A stretch of 64,000 nucleotides of DNA, taken from positions 4,154,001 through 4,218,000 of the forward strand of contig JAUEDM010000001.1 of the NCBI GenBank assembly GCA_033439685.1, written 5' to 3'. The number at the start of each line of letters is the position of its first letter. Position 1 is the first letter of the stretch. The notes under the pieces are model-generated. The model was given only the letters and a program-made list of their open reading frames with translations, did no database searches and was not told the origin of the DNA. Shown piece by piece: positions 31,238 to 42,351 of the stretch. This stretch comes from Apodospora peruviana. Taxonomy: Eukaryota > Ascomycota > Sordariomycetes > Sordariales > Lasiosphaeriaceae. Position numbers and translations under genes: made by a program.

Positions 31238-31708
31238 GGGGACGAGACGGCTGAGAAAGAAAAGACTAACACTGCCCCAGATACATCATGTACAGCACGA
31301 TCCTTGGGTCCCAGCGCTCCACACCGGGCAGGAACACGTTCCACAGGCCCTCAATCGGTTTGACCTGGATCCAGGTGCAGACGAAGAGGACGACGCCCAG
31401 GGTGACCTGAATCGAGGTCAAGACGTAGACGAACATGCGGAACCAGGTGTGCACGCCGAACAGGCGGAGCAGGAGGATCGTGATGGAGATTCGAGCCAGG
31501 ATCGAGACCACCATGCCGGGTGCCACGGCCAGCCAGTTGTACTTGAGCACCGCGACGAACTGGTCAGGCATCTGCAGGTCCACGTCGTGCTTGCCGAGGC
31601 CATGGCTGTACGATATGGTGATCAAGACTTGGTTTGCGATCTGGAACAGCTATTTTTTATTTTATTTTCAGTCTGGTCATATTCTTACAGAGAGATTGGA
31701 GGCCTTGA

Positions 31709-31743
<35 letters not shown>

Positions 31744-32003
31744 GTATGTGTGTGTATGTGTGTATGTATGTGTGTGTGTGAGGAAACTGGCCGGACCGGA
31801 CTTACCATGGCGACAAACATAATCCAGTCGTCTGACGACGGGCCGGGAGCTTTCTTCCTACGCACGTATAACCGAAGTGTGGCGGCCATGACGGCGAGCA
31901 GGGTAAAGGTCCAGGTGAAGCCGATGATGACGGGGCCCCGGCCCAGGTCGTCCGGGTTCCGGGCCGGAGGGAACTCCATGGGAGGGCCCTGTGGGTTGGA
32001 CAT
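30498..32003 (-). CDS. Rhodopsin-like seven-helix integral membrane protein
   Basis: Three exons (32003-31806, 31649-31271, 31147-30498) give 408 aa. The start MSNPQGPPMEF precedes the first helix. SSDDWIMF after the second helix is the Asp-Asp-Trp signature of the fungal rhodopsin/PTH11-related family. Further helices (VVSILARISITILLLRLF; MFVYVLTSIQVTLGVVLFVC; FADLAYVILPVAIIW) bring the total to about seven. The C-terminal 130 residues are a Ser/Gly-rich cytoplasmic tail. Both introns carry simple repeats: TG-rich in intron 1 (31650-31805) and A37G12 in intron 2 (31148-31270). Members of this family are often receptor-like; ligand unknown. It lies inside the cluster, divergent from the MFS exporter. 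Confidence 0.88.
31193..31241. repeat. Compound homopolymer A37-G12 inside an intron
   Basis: 37 A followed by 12 G on the plus strand, in intron 2 of the rhodopsin-like gene (poly-C/poly-T on the transcribed sense). Confidence 0.95.
31709..31780. repeat. TG-rich microsatellite inside an intron
   Basis: TG dinucleotides with scattered TATG units, within intron 1 of the rhodopsin-like gene. Confidence 0.9.
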
Positions 32004-32599
32004 GGTGAGGTATGCAAACTGCAATCAGCTACTCTTTGGCAGACAGCTGCAAAACGCAGGAATCGGTCGAGAAGTGTTCAAGACAAGTGAAGTCGACTTT
32101 CGTGGTAACAGGTGACTTCGTCAGTGTCATCGTCACACGCAGACACACTCGCCGACAGGGCATGACCTACAGTGTCTTGTGTTCCAGTCCTCAACACCAT
32201 CTATATAACGACATGCATTAGCCCATAGGGGACCATGTCTGCTTGCTCAGTAATGCCACTGAAAGCTCCTCTACATTGGTGAGGGGCTGGGTTCGGCCTT
32301 CACCCTGGTGATTGTCTATTAACTTGAGGACGGCGAGGATGCGGCGAGGTCATTGATGCAGGGTGACCTTCCCCCCCTTTTCCGAGTTTCCTGTCAACTC
32401 ACTTTCACCACTGAAAAAACTTCAGGTTCAGATTTGTACCTGAACGTAAATGTTAGAACTTCAGACGTTGGCTGCATTTCCTTTCGACGATGAGAATGTC
32501 GGCCACTGCGGCACGGCCCGTATAGCCCGACTTACTGTCCGACGGTGGCGGGCAGTCGTTTAGTTATTCACCTAATGGGGGTATGATGCGTGGTGTGTG

Positions 32600-32631
<32 letters not shown>

Positions 32632-33661
32632 CAAAGTACAGATTATGCAATGGTCTTTTCGTTGACTGCTTCCCATCCAACAGAAAGTTGGCAGCTAAGA
32701 CATCAGCCAAGGAAGCCATGGTCATGCCTCTCGCCTGCGTTTTGTGGGGTAACACGAACCATACCTACATATTCATTTCAGCGGCCAGCAACGAACTGCA
32801 GTGAATACATGTATGGAGGTGGGTGTGTCCCTTTTCAGTGGCTGCCAGGGTTCACGATATTCTAGTTGCCATCACTACAAGTACATATAATCATCCCGGT
32901 GTAACATGTAAAGTAGAGACCCCCTTAACAGAATACTTCAGTCAGGTTACACAAGACCTCGTTATCCTTTTTGTTGTTAATAATAATGTAAGGTTCTCAG
33001 CCACCAGCGCACCTCAAACACACAGTGAAGTCTTTGTACCTGGCTCGAGGCAATATATCTGCAGCCTTACGGCGAAGTCTGGAAAGATTGGACCGTGAGA
33101 CGGTAAATCCTCAACCAAGTCTCTTCGGGAGAGAACAGATTGGTCAGCGCCATGCATGCATGTAACTGAAGGACCCGGTGTACCACAAACCAGCCGTTGT
33201 CGTCCAACTCGGACATCGGTTCCCTTCATTGGCCGGTAGTCTTTAGCTTTTTCTACAAGATTCTCATTCAAGTTGACTTTGTGTTGTCAGTTATACGGAC
33301 GTCGAGACCACTGGCTATGGCTTACCACATAGGAGAGGGGTCGTTCTATTATATCTATTAGTACCTAGGTATGCACACAACACCATGTATTAATCACAAC
33401 GAACCAACACGGTACGGGGCCGTAGCCTTCTTTCTCCCCGGCCCTGCCCAACACCGGCGGCAGAGCCAAAGCCAGAATCTCTGTCCAGTAATTATGCAAC
33501 TCGAAGGGACTTTGCTTCCCATGCTCTCCGTTCTTTTACATGATTTTCCCTCTCACACCAATACCCAAGCAGTCCAACAACGGTGTCTTCCCTTTCTGGA
33601 CCACGCCGCGATTCGATTTTGACTTGACATACCGTAAGCCACAGCCGCTCTAGGGCCTCCG
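32004..33661. promoter_or_regulatory. Divergent region, rhodopsin-like / MFS exporter
   Basis: 1658 bp between divergent starts. A TG microsatellite occupies 32592-32631. Short frames only; no gene supported. Confidence 0.5.
32592..32631. repeat. TG dinucleotide microsatellite
   Basis: About 20 TG units with one TTT interruption, in the rhodopsin-like/MFS intergenic region. Confidence 0.9.
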
Positions 33662-36084
33662 ATGGCCGATGCACAGCTTGCAGAGCACCCTGCAGAGCAC
33701 TCCGCAGTCAACGCAGTCGGCGAGAAACAGGCTGCTTCGACAGCACTTCCAGTGCTGCAGGAGCTTGCAAACCTCGGGGCGCAGAAGTGTCCTCAGGACG
33801 AGACTAGTGCCACCGTCGCCAAAGATGACGGCCAAAATTACGAGTACGTGACGGGCTTCAAGCTGGCCATTATCGTGGCCAGCGTAGCTCTCGCATGTTT
33901 CCTCATGCTGGTCGACACCATGGTCATCAGCACGGTAAACATCCCAACCATATTCACGTTTCATCTGGAGAGTTGTGACTGATAACATACGCGTTTCTCA
34001 GGCCATCCCGCGCATCACAGACGAGTTTCGCTCGCTCACGGATGTCGGCTGGTATGCTAGCGCCTATCAATTCGGCATGTAAGTCTTGTCCAGTTATGCC
34101 GTGTGCTACTTACCATGCCGTTGAGAGAGCAACTGACATGGCATTACCATCCACCAAGCGCGGCCCCTCAGCCACTAATCGGCAAGGTCTACACGCATTT
34201 CAGCACCAAGGTCTGTTAACTTGCCCCCCCCGAAGTCACGGATTATGCCCAACTAACATGACCACCATGACACAACAACGCCCAGTGGACATTTCTCGCA
34301 TGTTTCGCGGTCTTTGAGCTCGGGTCGGTGCTATGCGGTGCCGCTCTCTCCTCGACAATGCTGATTGTGGGCCGGGCTGTCGCCGGGCTCGGCGCCGCCG
34401 GCATTATAAACGGCGCCATCACCATAGTTTCCAGCTGTGCACCGTTGGAAAAACGACCCAGTATGTCTGTGTCTTTACAATGCAGGGTCGCTTTCATCAA
34501 ACGGGTAGACAGATAGATGACTGACCGAATGTGCGGCAACAACGTTCAGGTCTGTTTGGCTTGACCATGGGATGTAAGTACCCAAACAACTCCAACAGCT
34601 ACCCCCTTTGCTCGTTTGATGACTAATTATCAGCTTGCCGATTGTCTCTCAGTCCAACAGCTTGGCCTTGTCGTAGGCCCTCTCATCGGTGGAGCGTTAA
34701 CCTCATATAGCACCTGGCGATGGTGTAAGTAGAACCTGCCTTCCCCCCTTGTCACCTTTCTTCCCCTGAGTATCCATTCAGCTAACAAACCGCATCCCCT
34801 CATGTCTAGCCTTTTATATCAACGTCCCCATCGGCGCGGTAGTGGCGCTCGCCATCACCCTGCTCCCAATCCCCGAGCAGACGCCCAAAGAACCGCCTCT
34901 ATCCGTCCTACCGCAGCTCCACCACCACCTCGACTTGGTCGGCTTCGTCCTCTTCGCCCCGGCGGTGATCCAGCTCCTCCTGGCCCTTCAGTACGCAGGC
35001 AACCAGTTTCCGTGGAATTCGTCTCAGGTCATCGGTCTGTTCTGCGGCTCGGCGGCCACTTGTGCGGTCTGGTTCCTCTGGAACGGCCGCAAAGGCGACG
35101 CGGCGCTGCTGCCGCCGGCCATGGTCTCCAGACGGACGGTCTGGACGGCGGCCGTGTTCAACGCGTTCCAGATGGCCGCCATCTACGGCGTGCTGTACTA
35201 CCTGCCGATCTATTTCCAGGCCGTCAAGGACACCTCGCCTGTGCTGAGCGGGGTGTATATCATGCCCACGTTCCTGACGCAGCTGTTGATGGCTGGGATT
35301 TCTGGCGGTATCTGTGAGTCTTTTTCCTTTCAGCCATGAATAGGAGTGTCTGTGTGTGATCATGTAGTGGGTCAAAATTACTGATCAAACCCCCCGGTTT
35401 AGTGCAAAAGATGGGCTACGTGATCCCTTTGGCCATCTTCGCGACGGTCCTCTTGTCGATCGGGACCGGCTTGCTGAGTATCCTCGGGTCGGAAAGTTCA
35501 ACCGGACAGTGGATCGGTTTCCAGATTCTCACCGGTGTTGGGTCCGGAGCTGGGCTGCAGTTGGTCCGTTTCACTCCTCACCATTATTTTTACACTACCG
35601 GGTACCTGGTAACTATCCTTTCGTGCTAAACAAGCTCTCCTAGGCCATCATAGCCATCCAGGGCGTCACCGCTGGGGAAGAGCTCTCGTCGGGCATGGCG
35701 TTCATGGTGTTCACGCAGTCTCTGTTCCCGGCCGTCCTGTTGGCGTTGTGCAATCTGATCCTCGTGGAAAGCCTCAAGAAGCAGCTCACCTCGCAGGCCG
35801 TCGGCGCGCTTAGTGGGGAGTCGGCCGAGGCGGTCATTCGGGCGGGTGCGACGAGGTTTCGAACTGTGATAGCGCCGAAGGAACTGCAGGTCGTGCTCAG
35901 AGCGTACGCCAATAGTATAGACCGCGTTTTTTACGTGGTAGCTGTCGTGGCTGCTGTAAGCAGTCTCTTCCTTTGGGGCATGGGCTGGCAGGATCTGAGG
36001 AAGAAAAAGGACGGAGCGCATCCTGGAAAGGTCGTGATGGGGGATAGTGCAAGTCCGAGTCCCGAAGGTGAAGGAAAAGCTTAG
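33662..36084 (+). CDS. MFS drug:H+ antiporter-type exporter, 14 helices
   Basis: Nine exons (33662-33934, 34002-34078, 34159-34210, 34286-34460, 34550-34573, 34653-34724, 34810-35313, 35403-35563, 35644-36084) give 592 aa. Signature pieces appear in order once spliced: LVDTMVISTAIPRITDEF (motif D1 region), WYASAYQFG, APQPLIGKVYTHF, GRAVAGLGAAGI, QQLGLVVGPLIGGAL (motif C-like) and WRWSFYINVPIG. These are typical of DHA2-type toxin and metabolite exporters. Exon 5 is only 24 nt. The hydrophilic N-terminal 65 residues and C-terminal 40 are cytoplasmic tails. It is the obvious candidate for export of, and self-protection from, the cluster product (inference). Confidence 0.92.
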
Positions 36085-36617
36085 ACTATCTAAAGTATGG
36101 GTGTACAGGGAAAGGTCTCTGTGCCAGAGAATCAACGAGAGCTTGTCGTCTGTTTCCATGAACTGCAGCTTCTAAAGAGACGTAGCTGACAGTTTGAGAT
36201 TTTTTTGTTCAAAGAAAAATAGGGGTTGTGTAAGCGCTCCTGGGGCCATATAAAAGCTCCAGGAACCCTCTTAACTTCCTTTCAGCTGACTCTCGTCCAA
36301 GAAAAAGCTAAAACGATGCTTCGCTTCAATGGAATGGAAGAGACATATTATTCCTTTATACCTTTATGCTTGTTTACTGCCTTGAGTTCAAGTGCGTCCT
36401 AAGGACCATGTGAATCGTAAATTGGATACTTATACAGATAAGAGACGTGTAGTGATTGCAGTATGGAAGGGCCCAGGTTCAACTCCAAGGGTCTCTCAGC
36501 CGATAGGATAAGTAATAATCATCATAAATCGAGTATTTACAGTCACTGATAGGCAACCTAAATTCGCCCAATATCCTCCACAAACTGCCAGTCCCAGTTA
36601 AAGAAATCCAAAGGGCC
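36085..36617. other. Convergent intergenic region
   Basis: 533 bp between the MFS exporter and the S28 peptidase. A GGTTCAACTCC element near 36474 resembles a Pol III B-box but no tRNA cloverleaf forms. Otherwise empty. Confidence 0.4.
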
Positions 36618-38706
36618 CTATTTGGGCGCCTTGAACCCACTTATCCACTTCTTCATGATCTCAACCGCCTTCACCTGCACAGCCGTCACCTCGGGGTTGA
36701 TCTTGTAGCCGGCATTCTTTATGCCCAGTTCCGTAAACGCGTCATCACCGTGCTGAGCATTCTTGATCAGGAACACCGGAACGTCGTCAGTCGACTGCAG
36801 CGGCCCGCCCGGCCGGAGCTCGCTCGACATGGTCGTTGATCGCCAGGGGTCAAACTCCCTGTTGATTGTCAGCGCTACTTTACTCCACGATTTCAGGCGT
36901 AAAAAAAAAGACAAAAGGGAGGTGGGATTCGGGGGTTGGGCTCACCCATTTGTCCAGATGATCCGCGTTGTATTATTCCTCAGCCAGCCGCCGGTCTTCT
37001 TGTTCAGCGTGTCGGGGGTCTTGCCGGCCGCGCTGCCGTACTTTTGGCCGTTGAAGGCCGGGAAGTGCATCTCGCACTGCTGCTGCCAGTAGGCCGACGT
37101 GATCTTGCGCGAGACGATGGACGGCTGGTCGGCGGGTGCGCCCGTGGCCCACGAGGCAATTGGCTCGTTGCACAGGAACCAGTACCAGGTGCGCCAGGGG
37201 TTGCCGAGCGTGCGCGCCTCGATGAAGGGGTTGAGATAGTCGTGCGAGTTGAGGCACCAGAGCGGGTCGTCCTGGCCCCAGACGTCGAAATAGGTGCATG
37301 CTAATGAAAATGTTAGGGGGTGTCTTTTTGTGTATCTGGTTGAAAGGAAAGCGGGTACGTACTTGTGTCAAGGAACTTGCTGACGAAATACGTTGCGTAG
37401 TTCTTCACCACGGCGGGTACGGTTCCGAGGATACCTGCATCCATGGTGTTGTTGTCCGCGACGACGGCATCGCAGAGTCTCAGTACGTCTCTGTACCCTT
37501 GAGACTCTTGCCAGTACCGGAACGGCGTGGCGAGGGCACTATCATCACAAACTTGTCAGATATTTTCTGTTGCTTTGAGACACTGAAAGTGCAAGGTGAA
37601 GAGGAGGAGAGAAACGTACTATGCAAAGTCATCATCCGCGATCGGGAACGACGCTCCAAAGAACTGCTTCAGCGCGTCAACCTTGGCCGGATCCGGGGTC
37701 TTGGCCAGCAGAATGCCATCGACAAACTCGGTGACGGCCTCGAGCGCAAGGCTGCAGCTCGCGCGGGTGGCCGTGGCCGGCCGAAGGACGTCGATGCCCT
37801 TCCGGATGGTGTCGTAGTAGTACCAGTTGTTGGAGTTCATCTCGACCATGGCGCTGCTGAGGTGGAAGGCGTAGAAGACACCCGGGTAGAAGTGCTCGAT
37901 CCAGCTGCCAAGCGTGGCTGTGTACGAGGTGCCGAAGAAGACCCATGGCTGGGAGGGAAATTAGTGTTTGTTTCCGTTTTTTTCTTTTTCTTTTTTTTTT
38001 TTTTTGATGAGGTTTGACTAAGTAACATGGTACAACGTACAGCCTTTGGTGAATTACTCGTCTGGTTCTTGTCAAAGGGAAAGACGATGTTCTTGGCAAA
38101 GTTTGCCAGGTCGGCGGCCGACTGTTCGAGCGTGAGATACTGCAAAGTTTCCGAGTCGAAACCATCGTACGGGGATGAGGAGCCAAAGTATCGGTCTGTC
38201 CGCATTGGCGAAGGGTTAGATTATTTCCGGGGCAGAGCTACAACGACGAGTAAGAGACTCACGCTCAAGAACAACAGTCGCCGCGCCGATGGCCTGCGCA
38301 TGCATTCCGACCATGGTGGTGTTGTCCAGAAAGGTGTACCCCTGACCCGATGACACGGCACCGCTCATGGGAACCTCCCCAGGTGTCATGAGCACGACCT
38401 TCACGTTTCGGTTTGGTCAGCTAAATTTGGTCTCATAACCTCTTGACATGTATGCGAAGATCTTACCGGAGACCCCTCTCCAGCCCACCATTCTCTGCTC
38501 ACGCAGTATTGCTGATCCCATGTCCCCAGGCTCGGGTCATGGTGATCAACAGGCTGCTTGAACCAGTCGCACGAGACGCCCAGCTTGTTTGCAGCAAGGC
38601 TGATCCCGGCCTTTGGGTCCGCCTGGACATCTTGAACCCCATGTATGCTCGCCTTTGGTGCGATCCACGACGCAAAAGGGAGGACGGCTCCCGGGGCGAG
38701 CTTCAT
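36618..38706 (-). CDS. Serine peptidase of family S28
   Basis: Seven exons (38706-38467, 38398-38263, 38195-38041, 37948-37620, 37538-37363, 37300-36946, 36858-36618) give 543 aa, normal for secreted fungal S28 peptidases, which cleave after proline. Recovered in order: FKQPVDHHDP, GEGSPVVLMTPGEVPMSG, VVLEHRYFGSSSPY, the nucleophile loop FFGTSYTAT (family norm GGSYxG), WTNGEFDPWR with the Asp, and NAQHGDDA with the His. Many N-x-S/T sites and a weak N-terminal signal-like stretch suggest export. A T-rich run (37983-38005) lies in intron 3. The link to metabolite production is unclear; it could process a peptide or simply be a neighbour. Confidence 0.9.
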
Positions 38707-40111
38707 GGTTGCAGATACACACCTTTTTCTGTTCGGAGTATACTTATGTTGCAATGTCGGAGGAAAGCATTGGTGAAAAGCGAAGTTCCCCTTCTTTTAG
38801 CAGCTGAAAAAAGTCAACGCCACACCGGATCGATGGAACCTGCCTTCTCGTCTTCAAGTCTAAAGAACCGGAGCTACCAAGTCTATTTATTAAAGCGAGC
38901 TCTTTGTCTTGAGCTACTTACCCCAGTTTTCGTCCGTCTCTCTGCATCGGCATTTAAAAAGTACCGAGGCAGGCATATCCATGTGGTGGGGATCTACACG
39001 TGTGTGGTCTCACGCTTCCTCTATGGATGAAAGGGAGATTTCGATGAATGGTTAAGTTGGGAAAGCCCATATTGGATATGAAAGAGAAGACCCCTTTTTG
39101 TGGGCAGCATCTTCCATAGGCGTGGTTAATTACCGGGATCTTTACGAGTGCCTGAATGATTACACATGATGATGGTAAAGATGGACGTATTCGAGGGCTC
39201 CCCGGTTCGTGAGAGCCAACTACTTGGATATCTGTGAATTATTCGCCGTCTATCATTCGGGATTGACAAACTCAAAACCCAGGCCCCTCGCTTCTGGTAA
39301 GAGACCGCGAGAAGGTCGTTTCGGACAGAGCAAACCAGGAAATCCCTTGGCAAAGGGTGTGGGTGGCATCAATAACGCCCGGCTAAACTTGATCGTCGAC
39401 GCAGCGCGGCAGCTGCACGCCGAGCGTTTGTCTAGTTTAATTATTGGCCTTGTTATATTGCTATACCGCGTCTTTGGACGACTGTCAGCGGCACTTAAAA
39501 GACCCCGAGCTGCAAAGTCTATATATTCCAAGGCATGGGAAAAGCACCAAGCCGTACTGTCCCGCGTGAACGGCAAATACCCCGACCTCGTTCGACATCA
39601 CTTGATCCCGGATTCCCTCGTGCAATCGTGACGGAGAATGCGGCAGCGAATATGTTAGTTCGGGATGAAAACCGTATTGTTGTTGGGTTTAGTCACAAAG
39701 ATACGACTTTGTGCAGGGAAATGGACTATTCTCAATTTGTAGGCATTAACAAGGATTCTGGGTGCCAGTGGTAGTAACTACCTGATACGCAAGTCAGACC
39801 AGATGCTTGGGTAACGCACCTTCAACTAAAGACATACATGGCACCGTGCTGTGTCACTTCAGTAATCTGATCTTAAACCAGTCTGACAACTAAAACCACC
39901 TACCTAAATTTACCTACGAACGCCGGTAACCCCTGAGTGAACCTTAACAAAGGAGAGACATGACTGCTTCTCCTACTATTCTACTAATTATTGTCCGCTT
40001 GTCCATCTAGCTAACAGGCTCATAACAACCGGGTCGCTCTCTCACTCACTCACTCATTCCACACTCACTCTACTCACTCAAATCCTCCTTAAACCCTCCG
40101 AGTACATGTAC
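38707..40111. other. Intergenic, no gene seen
   Basis: About 1.4 kb between the peptidase promoter and the end of the Zn2Cys6 gene. Several short frames on both strands lack any domain; a small CTCA-rich tract lies at about 40040-40080. Confidence 0.45.
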
Positions 40112-42351
40112 CTATAAAAGCATAGCCACCCAAGTAATCATGCACCCGCTCGTCAACGCCTGGGGATGTGACTCCGAAGACTTAGAACATCATGATAAGA
40201 GTTGTTAGCAAACATCGCACGTCTACACATCAACACCCAACAACCTCAAGTCTGGTCATCCAACCAACCCCCCGACTCATAATGAGGTAGGTAGATAGTG
40301 TACGTACCTTTGCGAAAATAGCAGCCTGCCCAATCCCCATGCCCGTCGAGATCCACAGCAGACACTTTCTCAAATAGTCCCGCACGTCGGCCGGCACGAG
40401 CGTCGGGCACAGCCGCGACACCACGTCAAGATGGTGCATGATCAGCAGGCCGCCGGCTGGCCGTCCGGGGTTGGGAATCTCGTCGGGGCGGTGGCCGGCG
40501 CCGGCGGCTAGTTCCCGCGTGGGCTGGTCCGGGTTGAGGAACACGTGCAGATCATCGACCAGGTGGAAGGGGATCGACGCCAGGAGGTCGGTCAGCAGTT
40601 GTGCTGCGTCCGCGGCGTGGTGTTGGTGTTCTGTGGAGTTGGGGTTTCCGTCTCCTAGCATCCGGGAGAGCCTGAGAAGCAGATCGATGAGCTGCAACCG
40701 GGAGGTGCGCGACATGTTCCACACCGAGGCGACGTAATGGTCGTGGTATGTGTCTACGCGGCCTGGCCAGTAGGCTGCTGGTATCGGTGGTGGTGGTGAT
40801 TCGTGAGAATGATGGGGAGAGGTATTTCTTGGGAAGTCGGATGATGACGAGTCGACAGATGACGAGGAGGATGGAGATGGGGATGCTGGGAGCCATTGCA
40901 GGGGTTGCTGAGGTTGGGGAGGTTTCGTGTATCCGGAGACGCTGCCGCGCAAGTCGGCGGGCTGGGCGTCCTGCCAGCGGGCGAACGCTTGATTGAGCGC
41001 GGCTGCCTCGTCCATGAGACCGTAGAGGGTCTCGGGAGAGGTGTTTGCGAGGCGCTGCGGGGTCGAGCGCTTCTGGATGTCGTCTAGCACGAGGAGGAGG
41101 TCGTCGAGGGTTTGCTCTGACGTTGGGTGGCGGGATGGGAAGGAGAAGATGCTGCAGGGCTATTCATAGGAGGAGTAGATGTTAGCGGGTGCAGGAGAGG
41201 AGCAGGAAAGGGGTAAGCAAGGGTAGGTAGGTGAGATACCTGGCTCTTCCCCGTCAGCACCTTGTTGAAGTGGCCGGAACGGGCCGCCATCAGGAGATCA
41301 GAGGGCGAGTTTCCGATCTGCAAAATCGCGGCCACACCCCGAGCATGGGTGTTGTAGTGGCCTGGGTGGGTTTCTCGTGCCAGCATCATCTGGGTATCAG
41401 CACGTATAAGCCAGTCTTCTGGGTGACACTAATGTGAGAGACGGAAAGATTGCTAACCTCGTACAGCCCCAAAAGCGTAGCAATAATCAGCGTCTCGGCA
41501 GTATCGGCCGAGGCTGGGTTCTGCACAGCCTTGGCCAGGTAGCAGAGCACCTCGTGATACTTGGCCTCGGCCCTCCTACCGAGGTATTCTCTGCACAGCG
41601 TCTTCCTATGCAGCTCGGCCGAGACAGCCATGCAAGCTTTGCCAACTTTGGAGTGTAACCCGATCCGATGGAGCATAGGCTCGAGGCCGTGAAACAAGCC
41701 GCGGGCGTCGGCCGGCGTCGTGGGGGGGATGCAAAAGTCCCATAAAAAGGTGCGGCAGGCGTACTCGTCAAACAGCTCGTTCGAAATCTCCTTGCACGGT
41801 GTGTCGGGCGGCATGTAGTTGGTGCCCGGCAACGGTACCCGCTTCGAGAGGGTACACTTGCGCGCGAGCGTCGGCAACGGACCCGTCGTTGGTGCCAGCA
41901 GTGGTTGGCCGTCGACCGGCAGTGTGCCACTGCCACTGCTGCTGATGAATTGAGAGGCCTGGGGACGAAAGACGATGGAGGACCGGGCTTCGTAGCCGCC
42001 ACAGGTGCGGTTGCCCTTGATGCATCTCATGCATGCCTGCATGTACCAACGGTTAGCATGACTGCAGACTCTTGGGGGAGAATCAGACGAGCAGGAGGCT
42101 GGCCATCTCCTTGGGATAAGTGGAGAGCCGAACTTACAGGACGCAGTTCATCGCACTAATGATATCCTACAGTCAGTTTCGACCGCCTAATTGGAACCAT
42201 GCAGCTGCCTCCGGCGCAACGGTAGCCCTTTACGTCGACAGGCGTCGGATACCATGGCAGTATGAAGACGGGGGAACATCAGGTCACCACGCACCTTTTT
42301 TCTTCTCCGCTTGCAGGTCCAGCACCCGCGGGAGGGTCCAAAATACACCAT
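40112..42351 (-). CDS. Zn2Cys6 transcription factor, probable cluster regulator
   Basis: Exons 42351-42295, 42155-42138, 42036-41458, 41389-41240, 41159-40308 and probably 40180-40112 give about 574 aa. Splicing reconstructs a complete zinc cluster: CWTCKRRRKK (exon 1), CDELRP (an 18-nt micro-exon) and ACMRCIKGNRTC (exon 3), i.e. C-x2-C-x6-C-x6-C-x2-C-x6-C. The rest fits the fungal-specific factor domain of the PF11951 type (HPGHYNTHARGVAAIL). The last exon is uncertain: a GTACGT donor at 40307, a TGCTAAC branch site and an AAG acceptor support it, otherwise the frame reads through to 40230. It is the only regulator near the biosynthetic genes, so a pathway-specific activator is likely. Confidence 0.85.
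42138..42155 (-). other. 18-nt micro-exon within the zinc cluster
   Basis: Six codons (CDELRP) flanked by ATTAG and GTAAGT. Without it the third Cys and the Asp/Pro loop of the DNA-binding domain are missing. Confidence 0.8.

Larger units (their letters stand above)
14546..42351. other. Candidate NRPS-like secondary-metabolite gene cluster
   Basis: Ten consecutive genes: NmrA-like reductase, P450-1, O-methyltransferase 1, A-T-TE synthetase, O-methyltransferase 2, P450-2, rhodopsin-like membrane protein, MFS exporter, S28 peptidase, Zn2Cys6 regulator. A core synthetase with paired oxidases and methyltransferases, an exporter and a regulator is the classical make-up of a fungal cluster. The left edge is set by the primary-metabolism gene lys2 and the GNAT gene, the right edge by a 2.7-kb gene-poor stretch. 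Whether the peptidase and the rhodopsin-like gene belong is uncertain. Confidence 0.75.

Noticed and set aside
36420..36500. Possible tRNA or Pol III gene around GGTTCAACTCC
   Set aside because: The B-box-like word is there, but no matching T-arm stem, acceptor stem or clear A-box could be drawn.
38707..40111. Hypothetical genes or transposon relic in the peptidase/regulator gap
   Set aside because: Frames on both strands are short, overlap each other and show no transposase, terminal repeats or conserved motif.
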